Of a stretch of DNA of 64,000 nt, positions 24,900 to 36,300 are shown piece by piece (the stretch's first letter is position 1; each line of letters begins with the position of its first letter). A program made the position numbers and the translations under genes. Location: positions 15,535,501 to 15,599,500 of the forward strand of contig JAVTVX010000012.1 of assembly GCA_033439265.1 (NCBI GenBank), written 5' to 3'. The notes under the pieces are model-generated. The model was given only the letters and a program-made list of their open reading frames with translations. It was not told the origin of the DNA and ran no database searches. The stretch is from Dillenia suffruticosa. Its lineage: Eukaryota > Streptophyta > Magnoliopsida > Dilleniales > Dilleniaceae.

Positions 24900-27800
24900 T
24901 AGGTGTGTCTGAAATAAACGGAATCTCTTGAAAAATCAATCTGGTGTATTGACAGTGAATATTCAAGACATATAATTGGATATATCTATAAATTCTCATC
25001 TCTCGTGAAAAAAAAGGAAAAGTGGTATTTGGTGACACTTCCAAAGGAAAAGTCATCGGAATACGTAATATTGAAGGTAAGTCTATTGACTCTCAAATTC
25101 AAAATATTCTTCTTATTTCCAATCTTAAATTCAGTCTGTTAAGTGTTAGTCAGTTGTGTGATAAATATTATAAAATTATATTTAACTCAAATACTTGCTT
25201 TATCATTAATAAATCTTCTGATAGTATTACGTTTACTGGTTTTAGAAGAGGAAACATATATATAATTGATTTAGAGCAATTGAAAACTCAAAATGAGTTT
25301 TGTCTATTTGCAATAAGTAAGAACAATTCATAGTTGTGGCACAAAAAATTAGGATCCGTAAGTATAGACACATTATCAAAGTTAGGAAATATATTGTAAA
25401 AGGTCTACATAAATTAAAATACGAAAAAGAAAGATTGTGTGATGTATGCATGAAAGGAAAACAAACCAAAATTTCCTTTAAGTCCAAAAACTATGTATCC
25501 ACTAGCAGTTCTCTAAAACTTTTACGTATAGACCTATTCGGACCAACTAGGATTCAAAGTTTAGGATGAAAATATTATGAATTTGTGATCATCAATAATT
25601 ACTCTAGATATATTTGGATACTATTCCTAACCAAAAAGGAGGAAGTTAGTGAGATTTTCATTAAACTATACAAGAAAATTCAAAATGAAAAAGGAATTTT
25701 AGTTAAGAGTATTAAATGATCATGGTAAAGAATTTAAAAATAAAATTATAGAAAAAATTTGTGGCAATCAAGATATTGATCATAATTTCTCAAACTTTAA
25801 GACATCTTAACAGAATGAGGTAGTGAAAGAAAAAATAAAACATTATAAAAAATGGCTAAAACTATACTCTGTGAGTATAATTTGTAAAAATTCTTCTGGA
25901 TAGAAATAGTGAATACTACCTGTAAATCTTAAATAGGGGCATTAATCAGATTTATTTTAAAGAAAACTCCCTACGACTTCACAAAGGAAGGAAATCCAAT
26001 ATAACTTATTTTTCAATCTTTGGATACAAATACAAAAAAAAGTTTAGAAAAAGTTGACACTAAAAGTGATGAGACAATATATTTAGAGTATTCGAAGTAA
26101 GTAAGGCATATGGAGTCTATAACATAAGAATTATGATAGTAGAGGAATCAAAATATGTAAAATTTGACGAAGAAAATAACACTGACCAAAGAAAATTAGA
26201 TGTTGAAGACTTATCAAAAAATTTAATGAATTAGAATTTATAGAGAATTTGAATTCTCAAAAAAAAAAAACAAAAAAAAGAAATCAACGAAATCTCTGAA
26301 CAAGGAGAAAAAGATGAAATTCAACAAGAGTAAGAAATTAAATATTCTCAAATCAAAAAAGATGTCAACATAGAAAATATAATAGGTGATGTAAGTTTTA
26401 GTGTTAGAACCAAATTAACAATGTAAAATCAATATGAATATGTGGCATTTATCTCTCAAAAAGAATATAAAAGAACCTAAAAATATAGAGAAAGTATTAG
26501 GAGATAAAAATTGGATAATTATTATGCAATATGAACTAAATCAATTTGAAAGAAATAAAGTATGGAACCTTATTCTTGGACCAAAAGATTAATCCGAAAT
26601 TGGAACTAAGTGGGTTTTCATAAATAAACTTGATAAATACGAAACAATTACAAGAAATAAGGCATGATTAGTAGCCAAAAGATATAGTTAGGAGAAATGA
26701 ATTAATTATGATGAAATATATACTTTAGTGGCTAGATTAGAAGTTATTAGAATATTTCTAGCCTTCTTCTATTATATAAACTTTAAATTATATCAAATAG
26801 ATATTAAAAGTATCTTTCTAAATGGTTATTTAAATGAAACTGTATATGTAGAAAAACTCCCTGGTTTTGAACATTCAAAATATCCAAAACATATCCTTAA
26901 ACTGATCAAAATCTTGTATGGATTGAAACAAACTCCTAGAGTTTGGTATGAGAGACTTAACAACTTTCTAATTGAAAACAAATTTGAGAAAAGAAATGCT
27001 GATATAATTCTTTTTATATAAAAAAAAAGAAGATAATTTTTTGATGATGTATATAATATAATTTTCAGAGGAATTAGTGTAAAAATATGTAAGGAGAGTT
27101 TGAAATAAGTATAATGCGAGAGTTAAAATATTTTATAGGATTTCAGATTAAACAATCTGAAAATTGAATTTTTATCAATCAATCCAAATACACCAATTTC
27201 TCATCAAAAGATTTGAGTTCAGTGAATACAAATGAAATATCACACCTATGAGTATAAGTCTAAAAATCAATCAATTCAAATATATCAATTTCTTATCAAA
27301 AGATTTAGATTCAGTGAATGCAAAAGAAATATCACACCTATGAGTATAAGTCTAAAATTAGATAAAAATGAAAATAGTAAGTTAGTATACAAAAAGTTAT
27401 ATAGAAATATGATTGGATCATTTCTATATCTAATTGTTTAGAGACCAAACATACAATTCAATGTATGCCTTTGTGCAAAATTCTAATCAGATCCAATGGA
27501 ATTGTATTTGGTAGTAGTTAAAATAATCTTTAGATATCTTAAAGATACCATATATCTAGGCCTTTACTATCATAGAAATTCAAATTTTCAATTGCATGAA
27601 TTCTATGATGCACACTTTATGGTATACAAACTAGATAGAAAAAATACCAACGGTACTTGTCAGTTTTTTGAAAGTATGTTGATATCATGGTTTTCCAAGA
27701 AATAAAGTAGTATAGTATTATCAACAACCGAAACTGAATATGTCACTATTGGACAATGTGCTATACAAATTCTGTTGATTAAGTACCAAATAAAGGATTA

Positions 27801-28150
27801 TGTTATAGATTTTGACTATTTCCTATAAAATGTGTAACACAAGTGCTATAAATCTAACTAGAAATCTAATATATCACTCTCGAACCAAACATATTAAAGT
27901 AAGATATCATTTCATCAGAAACCATAAATTAAAAAACAAAATTGATTTTGAGTATATAAAAATTCAAAAACAAATTGTTGATATTCTTACCAAACCATCG
28001 GATAAGAATAGATTTAGTGAACTAAAAAGAGATCTAGAAATGATTGAAATAGATAAGTATGAAAGAAATATGAAAAACAGAATATACTTTAAAATTCTAG
28101 AAACGAACTTTATGTCCATCTATTTCGCAAAGATGTTGACAAATTGAAGA
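24900..28150 (+). pseudogene. Copia pol remnant of B (protease-integrase-RT-RNase H)
   Basis: Several open pieces follow one another. ORF 25022-25333 is the protease/pre-integrase stretch ('LLSVSQLCDKYY'). ORF 25336-25569 has the integrase zinc-side 'CDVCMKGKQTKISFK' and 'LLRIDLFGPT' (family: HxDLFGP). ORF 26728-27021 is RT with 'YQIDIKSIFLNGYLNE' (family: QMDVKSAFLNGxLxE) and 'KILYGLKQTPRVWYERL'. The YVDD block after 27020 is broken to FDDVY-like sequence. ORFs 27232-27441, 27496-27705 and 27812-28147 cover the RT end and RNase H ('LSTTETEYVTIGQC' near 27720). Integrase catalytic residues around 25700-25900 are disrupted. It cannot encode an active enzyme. Confidence 0.72.
27174..27357 (+). 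repeat. 92-bp tandem duplication within the RT/RNase H junction of B
   Basis: Units 27174-27265 and 27266-27357 share nearly all bases (for example 'atatcacacctatgagtata' in both) with scattered differences. Since 92 is not a multiple of three, the duplication shifts the pol frame. Confidence 0.85.
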
Positions 28151-28483
28151 ATATATAGTCTTGTCGACCTACTAATCATTATATTAAAAATATTGTCGAC
28201 CTACTGATTAAAATGAAAAACAAACATAGTCATGTCAACCTGTACGTAAATGTATCGACCTATATAGAGTTGAAGATAGGTCGATATCTTTAAAAATATG
28301 TTGACCCGATCACCTTTGAGTATCCTTACAATAGGTCGATATACAAGACAATGTGTCGACCTGTGACTTGCAGAAATAAATATAAATGGTTGACACATTG
28401 ACTCGTCTCTCTCTCTACTCCCAAATTCGAATTTTCCTCTTTCTCTCTGAAAGTCTAGGTGAATCTCTGTGACGAAACTCTAA
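28150..28483 (+). other. Spacer before ORF3 of B: GTCGAC-like words, then pyrimidine-rich leader
   Basis: Positions 28160-28395 carry about eight GTCGACC or one-mismatch words, the same vocabulary as the LTRs. Positions 28404-28455 are a CT-rich run (tctctctctctact) directly ahead of the ORF3 start at 28484. It could be a promoter/leader for ORF3; this is inference. Confidence 0.5.
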
Positions 28484-29548
28484 TTGGATATGGGTCCCAA
28501 ACAAAAATTTCCCATCTCCAAGCAATCAACATCATTCAAACCTCCTACGAAACCATTAACTAAGTCTTTTTTATCAAAGTCCTCGATTGTGAAACCTATA
28601 TCTTCGAAACCCCCTTCGCCACCTCCTCAAACAGAGCTCATTCTACAATTCAACACTCACGAGTTTAAATCCCTAGAACAAAGTGAACTATATGAGAAAT
28701 TGTTCTCAAGAAGGAAAGTCAATCAAAGGAGGTTGATTGATTGAGTTTTTCTAAAAATGGTGAATTTCAAGTACGAAGAACACTTGAATGAGGTATGCCC
28801 TAATTGGTTTATGATTCTGAATAAATTCATTCATGAGAAGGCGATTCAATTGTTCTATAACAATATTGAAGTAATTTATGATGGAGTTGAGAATGAGTCA
28901 TGGATTATCTTAGATAAATACTTAGTTTCATGTGCATTTAGAACATATATAAATGGAAAAGTGATTGAAGTCACTTTTAGGATTATTTGCAGAGAAAATA
29001 CTCTTGCATGGGTGCCATATGACAGATGTCAATCATATATGAAGTCTAGTTATTTTAATAATGCTAGAGCTATGTTCAATAATGAGAATCTGACTGTTGT
29101 AAACACAAATGCTACAGAGTTAAGATTTCTTGAACGAATTTTGTATTTAATTGTTATACATGTACTAAGACCCAGAGGAGAAAACTATACAATCATCTCT
29201 AAATAAAATTTTTTATTGATGGCTTGTATTATGAGTGGAAAGAATCCTAGATTGTACTTCATTGTCCCACACTTCATGATTGTTGCACATAGATTAGAGA
29301 ACTCTCTTTTACTGTACACAAGCATGATTTTTGAGATTCTATTATCCAATCATGTGGAATTGGATAAGTACATGGTGATAAAGTTGAATGAGAAAAATAG
29401 GATCAATGCATCTTCCATACTTCAAGCTAGATGGATGTGCAATAGTGAGGGAGAATGGGTTAGAAAAGATGGTGGAGCAAATAAGAGGCAAATAGAGGAG
29501 ATAACAGAAGAACATAAGCAAGCAGCAGAAAATAAACAAAGGGAATGA
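28484..29548 (+). pseudogene. Extra ORF after pol of element B (ORF3; plant-transposon-protein-like)
   Basis: A single frame of 355 codons from the ATG at 28484 to 29548 is broken only by TGA at 28742-28744 and TAA at 29204-29206. The first 60 residues are rich in Ser, Pro and Lys. The central part (28757-29206) contains 'NKFIHEKAIQLFYNN' and a stretch ending 'LRPRGENYTIIS'. The third part has 'LYTSMIFEILLSNH' followed by an Arg/Lys/Glu-rich, coiled-coil-like tail. Spacing and the RPxxxNYT-type block recall the plant-specific 'putative plant transposon protein' domain found beside retroelement pol genes. Sireviruses often carry an env-like ORF at this position. I see no clear signal peptide or transmembrane segment, so calling it an envelope gene is not supported. 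Confidence 0.55.
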
Positions 29549-30724
29549 GGAAGAGAAGATGATGGGTAGCCATCCAGCTCTTAGCCTATCACACTTGAGA
29601 TGATTCGAAAAAAAAATTAGAGAAATTTGAGAAGAGACAAGTTCTGTAAAGTCAAATGAGCTATGTCTAGAAGATGGAACTTCAAGACATTAAAAACAGA
29701 CTAGACTCCCTTGGAAAAGAAAAAGAAAAATCATCTCATGTTCCCAAACCCTCTCATTCTTATTGATATTAGTTCATGTTTTATAATGCTTTTATAATGG
29801 TTTATGTCTGGGCACTTTTATGTGGTTTATATGTCATTTTTCTTTTCTACTCGAATTAAATCTGGATTTTATCGATAAATTCTCATATTGATTCGACTTG
29901 CTTGACAAAATTCTGATGATGTATCAAAATATTAAGATTTGTGTAATTCTGAAAATGGTTATGTGTATGGTGTATTGTATCTTAAACTATGTGAATGTAT
30001 GCATACCAAATCGTACTTTACAGTGTATCTGGCTAAATGAATGCTTATCGAATGTATGTATACTAAGTGTCGATGATATATCTGTTGGTTGTTGATTAAA
30101 GTTTTGGGATCAACTGTTGATATAATTAGCTAAATAGTAGTTGGTGTATGAAGAGTAGTTTGTGTCTCTAATTAAGGGGGAGCAATTGGCTGCATGTGAC
30201 TGTAATTATTGGTGCAGTTGTTGGTTGGTATAGTGCGCTACTATAACTTGTGGTCTGATACTATAATTGTAACTCCTTTCCTATACTTTTTGACCCTTTT
30301 TTATTGATGACAAAAAGGGGAAGAAAGTGTTAGTGTGGTTTGATGCTGAAGTGAGGTCTGATGCTGTAGTGCAGTGTGGTCTGAAAACAATGTAGCAAAA
30401 GGATTAGATTTATGGGGAGACAAGTTTGATGGTGAAGTGTGCAGTGTGTGTAGAGTGCAGTACTGACTAATAGTGCTAAGTGAGGATAGGCCAGACAGAT
30501 GATGCAAGGTTAGACAAATGATACTGGGTTAAATGGCTATATGATAGATTTGTGGAGTATGGCACTGATGGATTTATATGGTAATAAGTTCTATGGTAAT
30601 GAGTATATGAATCAAACTCTGAAATTGTTGTAGTTTTAAGTTAAATTTTCAAAAATAAGAATCAATAGGATCAGATGCTTTAGATAAGTATTTGAAATTT
30701 TGTCATCATAAAAAATAGAAAAAT
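29549..30724 (+). other. 3' untranslated region of B with multiple polypurine tracts
   Basis: Non-coding. G-rich purine tracts occur at 30172-30181 ('attaagggggagca') and 30302-30325 ('gatgacaaaaaggggaaga'). A weaker A-rich tract directly precedes the LTR at 30712-30724. Repeated polypurine tracts before the 3' LTR are a described sirevirus trait. 'tgtggt' and 'cagtgtg' words recur at 30328-30480. Confidence 0.55.
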
Positions 30725-32552
30725 TGTTGAGAATGATAAGTTTTAATAATAATAAATTGGAAGAAAATTGATTTAAAGTAAATCAAAAAACAAAAGTTTG
30801 CAGATCTTGTAGACCTACTCTTTACACACATCGACATAATCTCATTGGTCCACTAATTCTCAGAACCATGTTGACCAATTTAGCCATACCTTAAACACGT
30901 CGACCTGATAGTAACTCTTGTTGATGTGAATAAAATAAACAAAACATAAATTACGTTCAACCCTGTAATCATGTCGACCTGACTTGAACATACACATGAC
31001 ATGTCAACCTGAGTTAAATCTCGTCAACCTATCTTATACATCGACTTGAATTAGATTACACATCGACCTAAATCAAATTACACATCGACCTATTGATTTT
31101 CAGGTAGACAAATTTAATTTGACATGTCGACCAATTTTCAGTAGTGTAACAACCCATCATCTACACACGTCGACAAGTATCAGACAAAAGTCTAATAAAA
31201 TCGACATGTCGGATAACTTGTCAACCTAATTCCTTTGTCCTTTAAGAAAAACACAACGACCTGTGCATTGACCATGTCTATACAGTAAACATCGATCAAT
31301 TTCAGAGGATAGGTCTACCATTTTATATAAGTATAGAACTACGTTGATATAGACCTAGAACATGTCGACCTGATGTAAAATGCCCTTTAGAATTCACACG
31401 TTGACCTGTATTTTAACTTTATCGACATACTTAACACATCGACCAATTTCAAAAATCAAGTCCACCAATTTCATGTAGACGCAGGACTATGTCGATGTGG
31501 ACATATAACATATTGACGTAGGCTATTGATTCCTAAGTAAGGTATGTCAATGTCTAATTAGAATCATGTCGACACATCATAACACATCAACCAATTTAAG
31601 GCTATGTGTCAACTTATTTAATTTGAAACATGACCTTGTCGACCCATGTACTCTCATGTCGACCTGATCAATCAAGAATTTAATACTAAATTTTTGAATT
31701 TAGCTTAATGTGTTATTTAAATTTGTCGACCCAAAGTTTTCAGAAACTAAATTTTCGAAACAAATTTGAACACAATGGTTATCTCTTTTTCTGTATCTTT
31801 GAATATTTCCATTTCTTTCAAAATCTAACATTTAAATGCAAAAAAATATCTTTCGATTGGTTAACAAGAAAGTGGCGCCAATGAGAAAATAAAAATTCAG
31901 CGTAAAAAATAGGTACTATTGTAGAACATTAATTGACGAACATTAATGAATAACGTTCGGATTTAATAACCCTACAACAGATCTCATCAACAGACAATAA
32001 ATAGCAAAGATGAGATATGAAGACAGAAGGATGCTCTATTAACTTTTTGAACAACCACGGTCTTAAAGCATTCATTACTCTGTTTCAACAAGTTATACAC
32101 TCTATTCTTCATTTGATTTTCATTTAATTTTTTTCGAGTGTAATCATCTGTGAAATCGAGTCTGTCAAATCTGAGAATAAGAGTCTCATATCTTTGATAT
32201 TTTTCTTCTCACTTGTATTGAGATTTAAAAAACCAAAGAGTGTGTCACTATTTTGGGTCTAGAGAGAGAACCAATCTGTGTAGGGTTGGAAAAATGGTGT
32301 TTATAAAGAAACAATGTAAAGATTCAATTTGAACTTATAATCAAATTTGTATCATTAATTTGATAGTAAAAAATCCAACGGGAACCTGAGAGTAGACGTA
32401 CACCTCATTTGATGGAACCACTATAAAAAGTTTTTTGTACTCTTTACTTTTCAGTTAAATCACTTAACACCTTTGTAATAATTTTTGAATACCTGTACGG
32501 TTTTTTTTTTAATATCTATATTCAATTATTCACCCCCTCTAGTTAAATATCA
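30725..32552 (+). repeat. 3' LTR of B
   Basis: Aligns with 21201-23005 at roughly 85-90% by eye. It starts TGTTGAGAATGATAAG and ends TTAAATATCA, and it retains about ten exact GTCGAC words at 30895-31730. Confidence 0.85.
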
Positions 32553-32966
32553 TTACTAAATTTGGAAATTTTGTATTTTGAATTTAATATATCTCATAGG
32601 ATATGAAAATAAATAAATGTGTAGTTACTAATGGACATTTACTATTTATGATGAGTTAATCGAGAATATTGAATGATGATTTAAGAACAGTTGGCATAAA
32701 CTGAACAAATAGATTTGGAATGTGAAAGTCACCATACAGTATAAAAGAATTATGGTTTTCGGGTAAATATATTACTCTACCTTTCTGATACCTCCATCAT
32801 ACAGAGAGTTTTGTAAAAATACATTTGATCTGGAAGGTTGGACCCAGAACTCTACTCGAACCAAAATCTCAATCGATTCAGTTCTTCGGCTATGGCATTA
32901 GATACTCCTTTATCTAATTTAGGTTTCAATTTTAATAATTAAGTTTTTAATTTTGATGATTTAACA
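32553..32966 (+). repeat. 3' LTR of A, right part
   Basis: Resumes the LTR of A ('ttactaaatttggaaatt' matching 16869-16888) directly after B. It ends near 32966 (ttaaca). Confidence 0.72.
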
Positions 32967-33342
32967 CGATATTTGTTGCAATTTTTGTATTAAAGTTATT
33001 TTTCTTAACATTCCTTTCTAATAGTCCTTGGTAATCTTTTTAGAACAAATTAGTCAAATATATTATATTTTTATTAATAAAATTATTCCTTTCATTCTAT
33101 TTCAATCTTTTTATTCCATATTGGATCATAACTTTCACAGAATGAGTGTTCTAGAGTATTCTTAGGACCCATGGTCAAGATGTGGAGCTCCTTTCTTGAT
33201 GAAATCGCCGAACAAAATATTAATCACATAGTTATTAAGTCAATTGTATCAACACTAGTCAACTTGCCATCCGGTCCCATTGATACCAACACTTTCCTTC
33301 CCACTCTGCCCCTACAATCCAAGTGTGCTTTCATGGAATCAC
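32967..33342 (+). other. Flank of the Gypsy element with a short coding-like fragment
   Basis: Positions 32967-33150 are AT-rich with nothing recognised. From about 33171 a plus-strand reading of some 57 codons up to the Gypsy LTR has a protein-like composition ('MWSSFLDEIAEQNINHIV' followed by a Leu/Pro/Thr-rich stretch). The frame is cut at 33343 by the LTR and its downstream continuation inside the LTR is not meaningful. I do not recognise the family. It may be a gene or retroelement fragment at the Gypsy insertion site. Confidence 0.35.
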
Positions 33343-36300
33343 TATCATGCCCCGATCCTCGATCCGAGGCATCAGCAGCCGCCCGTCACCTCGTACGCTG
33401 CCACCTCACGACACGCATACCAAGACAACAAAGGCTCTCATCAACACCTATATAAAACCTGTTTTAAAACCTGTTTTTCTCAAAACATCATTTCCCAAGT
33501 AAATAATATAAAATGCAAAACAATACCTCAATGCATAGTTATACAGCACATCTGAGAGTTTCAATCATATTACATAATATAATTACAGTCATCCCGATAT
33601 AAATATACAATGGTCATTTTATAGACTTCAAATATGTACAGCATTATCAAATATATCAATCCATCATCATTAAATACAACACTGCGAAAGAATGGTCGAT
33701 ACCATACCCAAGTCCGGGGTCTCCCAACAAAATCAAGTGTGTTGACTCATTTGACACGTCTCTCTCTGTGCCAAGTCTTCAACTGAAATCAAGGAAAATT
33801 GAAGGGTAAGTATTATGGGAAAATACTCAATGAGTGAGGGGATTGACAATATGTTCTCAATATAAGTGTGAGCATGGAGTGTCAAAGTACATTTCAAACA
33901 ATTATGATATCAAAACCAATTATATCATGTCTAGAAACCAAGTGATCACATATCACACATAATAATAATATCAAATATGCATCCATCTACAATATCCAAA
34001 ATCATATAGAGCTTGTCAATAAAACATTCCCTACAGTGGTCTACCTCGACAATGAAGGGCGCATTGGGGGTTTTTCATATGCAAGTATTTAAAATTAGCT
34101 CCCTACCCCAATATTAACCACAGGTCTCACCAAGTACTAGACAGTGGCGTAACACATATCCTCCCCACATTTGATTCAACCGGCTAGCCCGTATTTATAC
34201 GTATATCCAACAATCAAGTATAGTACCTCACTCAGAGCTAGACTGTAGCGTAATACACGTCCTCCCCAAATTTGGTTCATCCGAGCACAGCTATATATAT
34301 CACAATCACGACATTTGTAGATATCTCCGACTGTAGCGTATCCGAACGCACAAGGGGCGCCTCTACAAATGTCCTTCATAGCTACGGAATCCATCAAGGA
34401 ACATCATCATCTCATCATGTCATCCCATCACAAGTACGCATCCAGCCCACACAAGTTCATCAAAACATTTCAAATACGTATGCCAAAATATTTCATCAAA
34501 TCATTTCAAATCAATATACCAATGCAACGGTAGTACAGAAAGCATATCAAGTTCTCAAATAATTACACAATATCATTTTATTTCAAACCATAGATACATA
34601 GTCATTCGAATTAAATTATTTTGTGACACTCCAATGAATCACAAAAGAACATTTATAAAACATAGATCAAATCATCGCATGCTATAAAACATGTCATTTG
34701 AAAAGCTATAAAATATGAGTTTGTTCAATAAAAAATATAACATCAGAGTCCCATTCACTATATGCGGGAGGGTACGTCACTCCCCTAAAATACTCCACGA
34801 CAACAGAAAGAGTTTCCCCTCGAACAATCAAGTAATATATCACTACAATCAAAATATAATATATATAACACATATAAGTGTTATAATATTGAAAAATTAA
34901 ATGTTACATTTTATTTTAACTATCCCCTTATATAGGATTAAAATTTATAACATTATAACTAGACTCCAAATATATACATACATTATTTCCCTTTCAAACA
35001 TCCAAACTACCACTTTAACCACACATTATCAAAGATACCCAACACAACTAACACAATATCACTATCAATTATTGAAATCATTGTTCACATATCCAATCTC
35101 CCACTATACTCAAAACAATCCGATTGCACCTTATACACTCACTTCACATTCATAATTCTTTATTAAATTCTCCTCTTCAATACACCAATACAACACCATA
35201 CATTTATCATATATGTACACACACATGCTCTTGCACATTCTTTACAATTATACATTTTCACATCACTTAAATACACTAATATCACTATACATGCATGCAC
35301 ATTTATACATCATTACATACACATATAAGCCTCCATTTTGGTTACTAAACTCATTTTCAAACTTTCCCGGACAGCATGCAATTTCCTGGTTCTCTTTAAT
35401 GCATTCAGTCAAGGCATTTTACATACAGATGCACAATAAATGCCATCCAAAATTCTGCATACATACACACATAAATCCTCACACTCATGACCTCAATTTC
35501 ACATGCACATACTCAATAACACACCATAAAATTCTGCGCACTTTCCCCTTTCATTTTCCTTACGACACTACATTTTTCACATGAAAATGGTTTCCCTTGT
35601 CATTTCTATTAGTGCAGAAAATTCTGCACTCATTTCTTCTTCATTCCATTCACTAACACACATATATACACATTATACTTCAATGTCAAAATCCAGCATA
35701 CACACAAGTACATAAATTCCACATTTTAACACTCAAAATCACATTAAAACCCATCTAATTTCATACCTAAAGTTCTGAATTTTTCTGCACATGTTCCCTT
35801 GCGGTTTCTCATCTCAATATGTGTTCATTCAAGACTTAAATCAAACATTTCACAAGCTGAAATTTTCTACTCACACTATAGCATTCATTTACTTGATTTT
35901 TACATCTAAACTAAGTTAAAAACAACACATTAACACACCAAATGAAATGTTCTCAAGTCAAATCAAAGCGCAGAATTTTCCTTACATCAAAACTTGATGT
36001 TTCAAGCCCAAATCTAAACTTTCCTTCAAAGATCCTCCCTTCCTCCTTGTCCTTAACTTTCAGCCAACATAAGTTCATCAAGTTAGGAAATCCTTTTTGT
36101 CTCCAAATCAACATATGTTACACAAGAGATGGAGAGGAAGCTTTCTTACCTAAAGTTGTTGAAGAAAAATTGAAGAATCCATAGATCTCTTCACTTGAAC
36201 TTCACTATTTCCTCACTTGAACTTCACTATTTCCATCCTTGAATCACTAAGCTAGACTTTTCCTTTCCTTCCAATTTTTGGATATGTTGTTTTAGGGGTG

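Larger units (their letters stand above)
21201..32552 (+). mobile_element. Copia LTR retrotransposon B (Sirevirus-like), decayed
   Basis: LTRs at 21201-23005 (1,805 bp) and 30725-32552 (1,828 bp), both starting TGTTGAGAATGATA and ending AATATCA. A primer site follows at 23008. The order is gag, protease, integrase, RT, RNase H, then an additional ORF and a long untranslated tail with G-rich purine tracts. LTR length, overall size of 11.35 kb, the third ORF and repeated polypurine tracts are traits described for Sireviruses; the placement is inference. Stops interrupt gag and pol throughout. It lies inside the 3' LTR of A. The flanks ctggt and ttact sit where a 5-bp target duplication is expected but have diverged. 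Confidence 0.82.
16780..32966 (+). mobile_element. Copia LTR retrotransposon A, interrupted by element B
   Basis: The 5' LTR is at 16780-17275. The 3' LTR starts at 21107 after the purine tract 'agtaggagat', is cut at 21200 by element B, and resumes at 32553-32966. Summed 3' LTR length (about 500 bp after allowing for B's target duplication) agrees with about 496 bp for the 5' LTR. The internal region has gag-protease, integrase C-terminus and RNase H blocks in Copia order, with most of RT deleted. No primer site and no clear target-site duplication were found, so the outer ends carry some uncertainty. Confidence 0.75.

Noticed and set aside
28484..29548. ORF3 of element B as an envelope glycoprotein gene
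   Set aside because: Position would fit an env-like gene, but I see no signal peptide, transmembrane segment or furin-like site; left as an ORF of uncertain family.
34901..35584. 84- and 123-codon plus-strand ORFs
   Set aside because: Low-complexity Thr/His/Tyr/Ile-rich readings of the A/C/T-rich Gypsy LTR; the other LTR copy does not keep the same frames.
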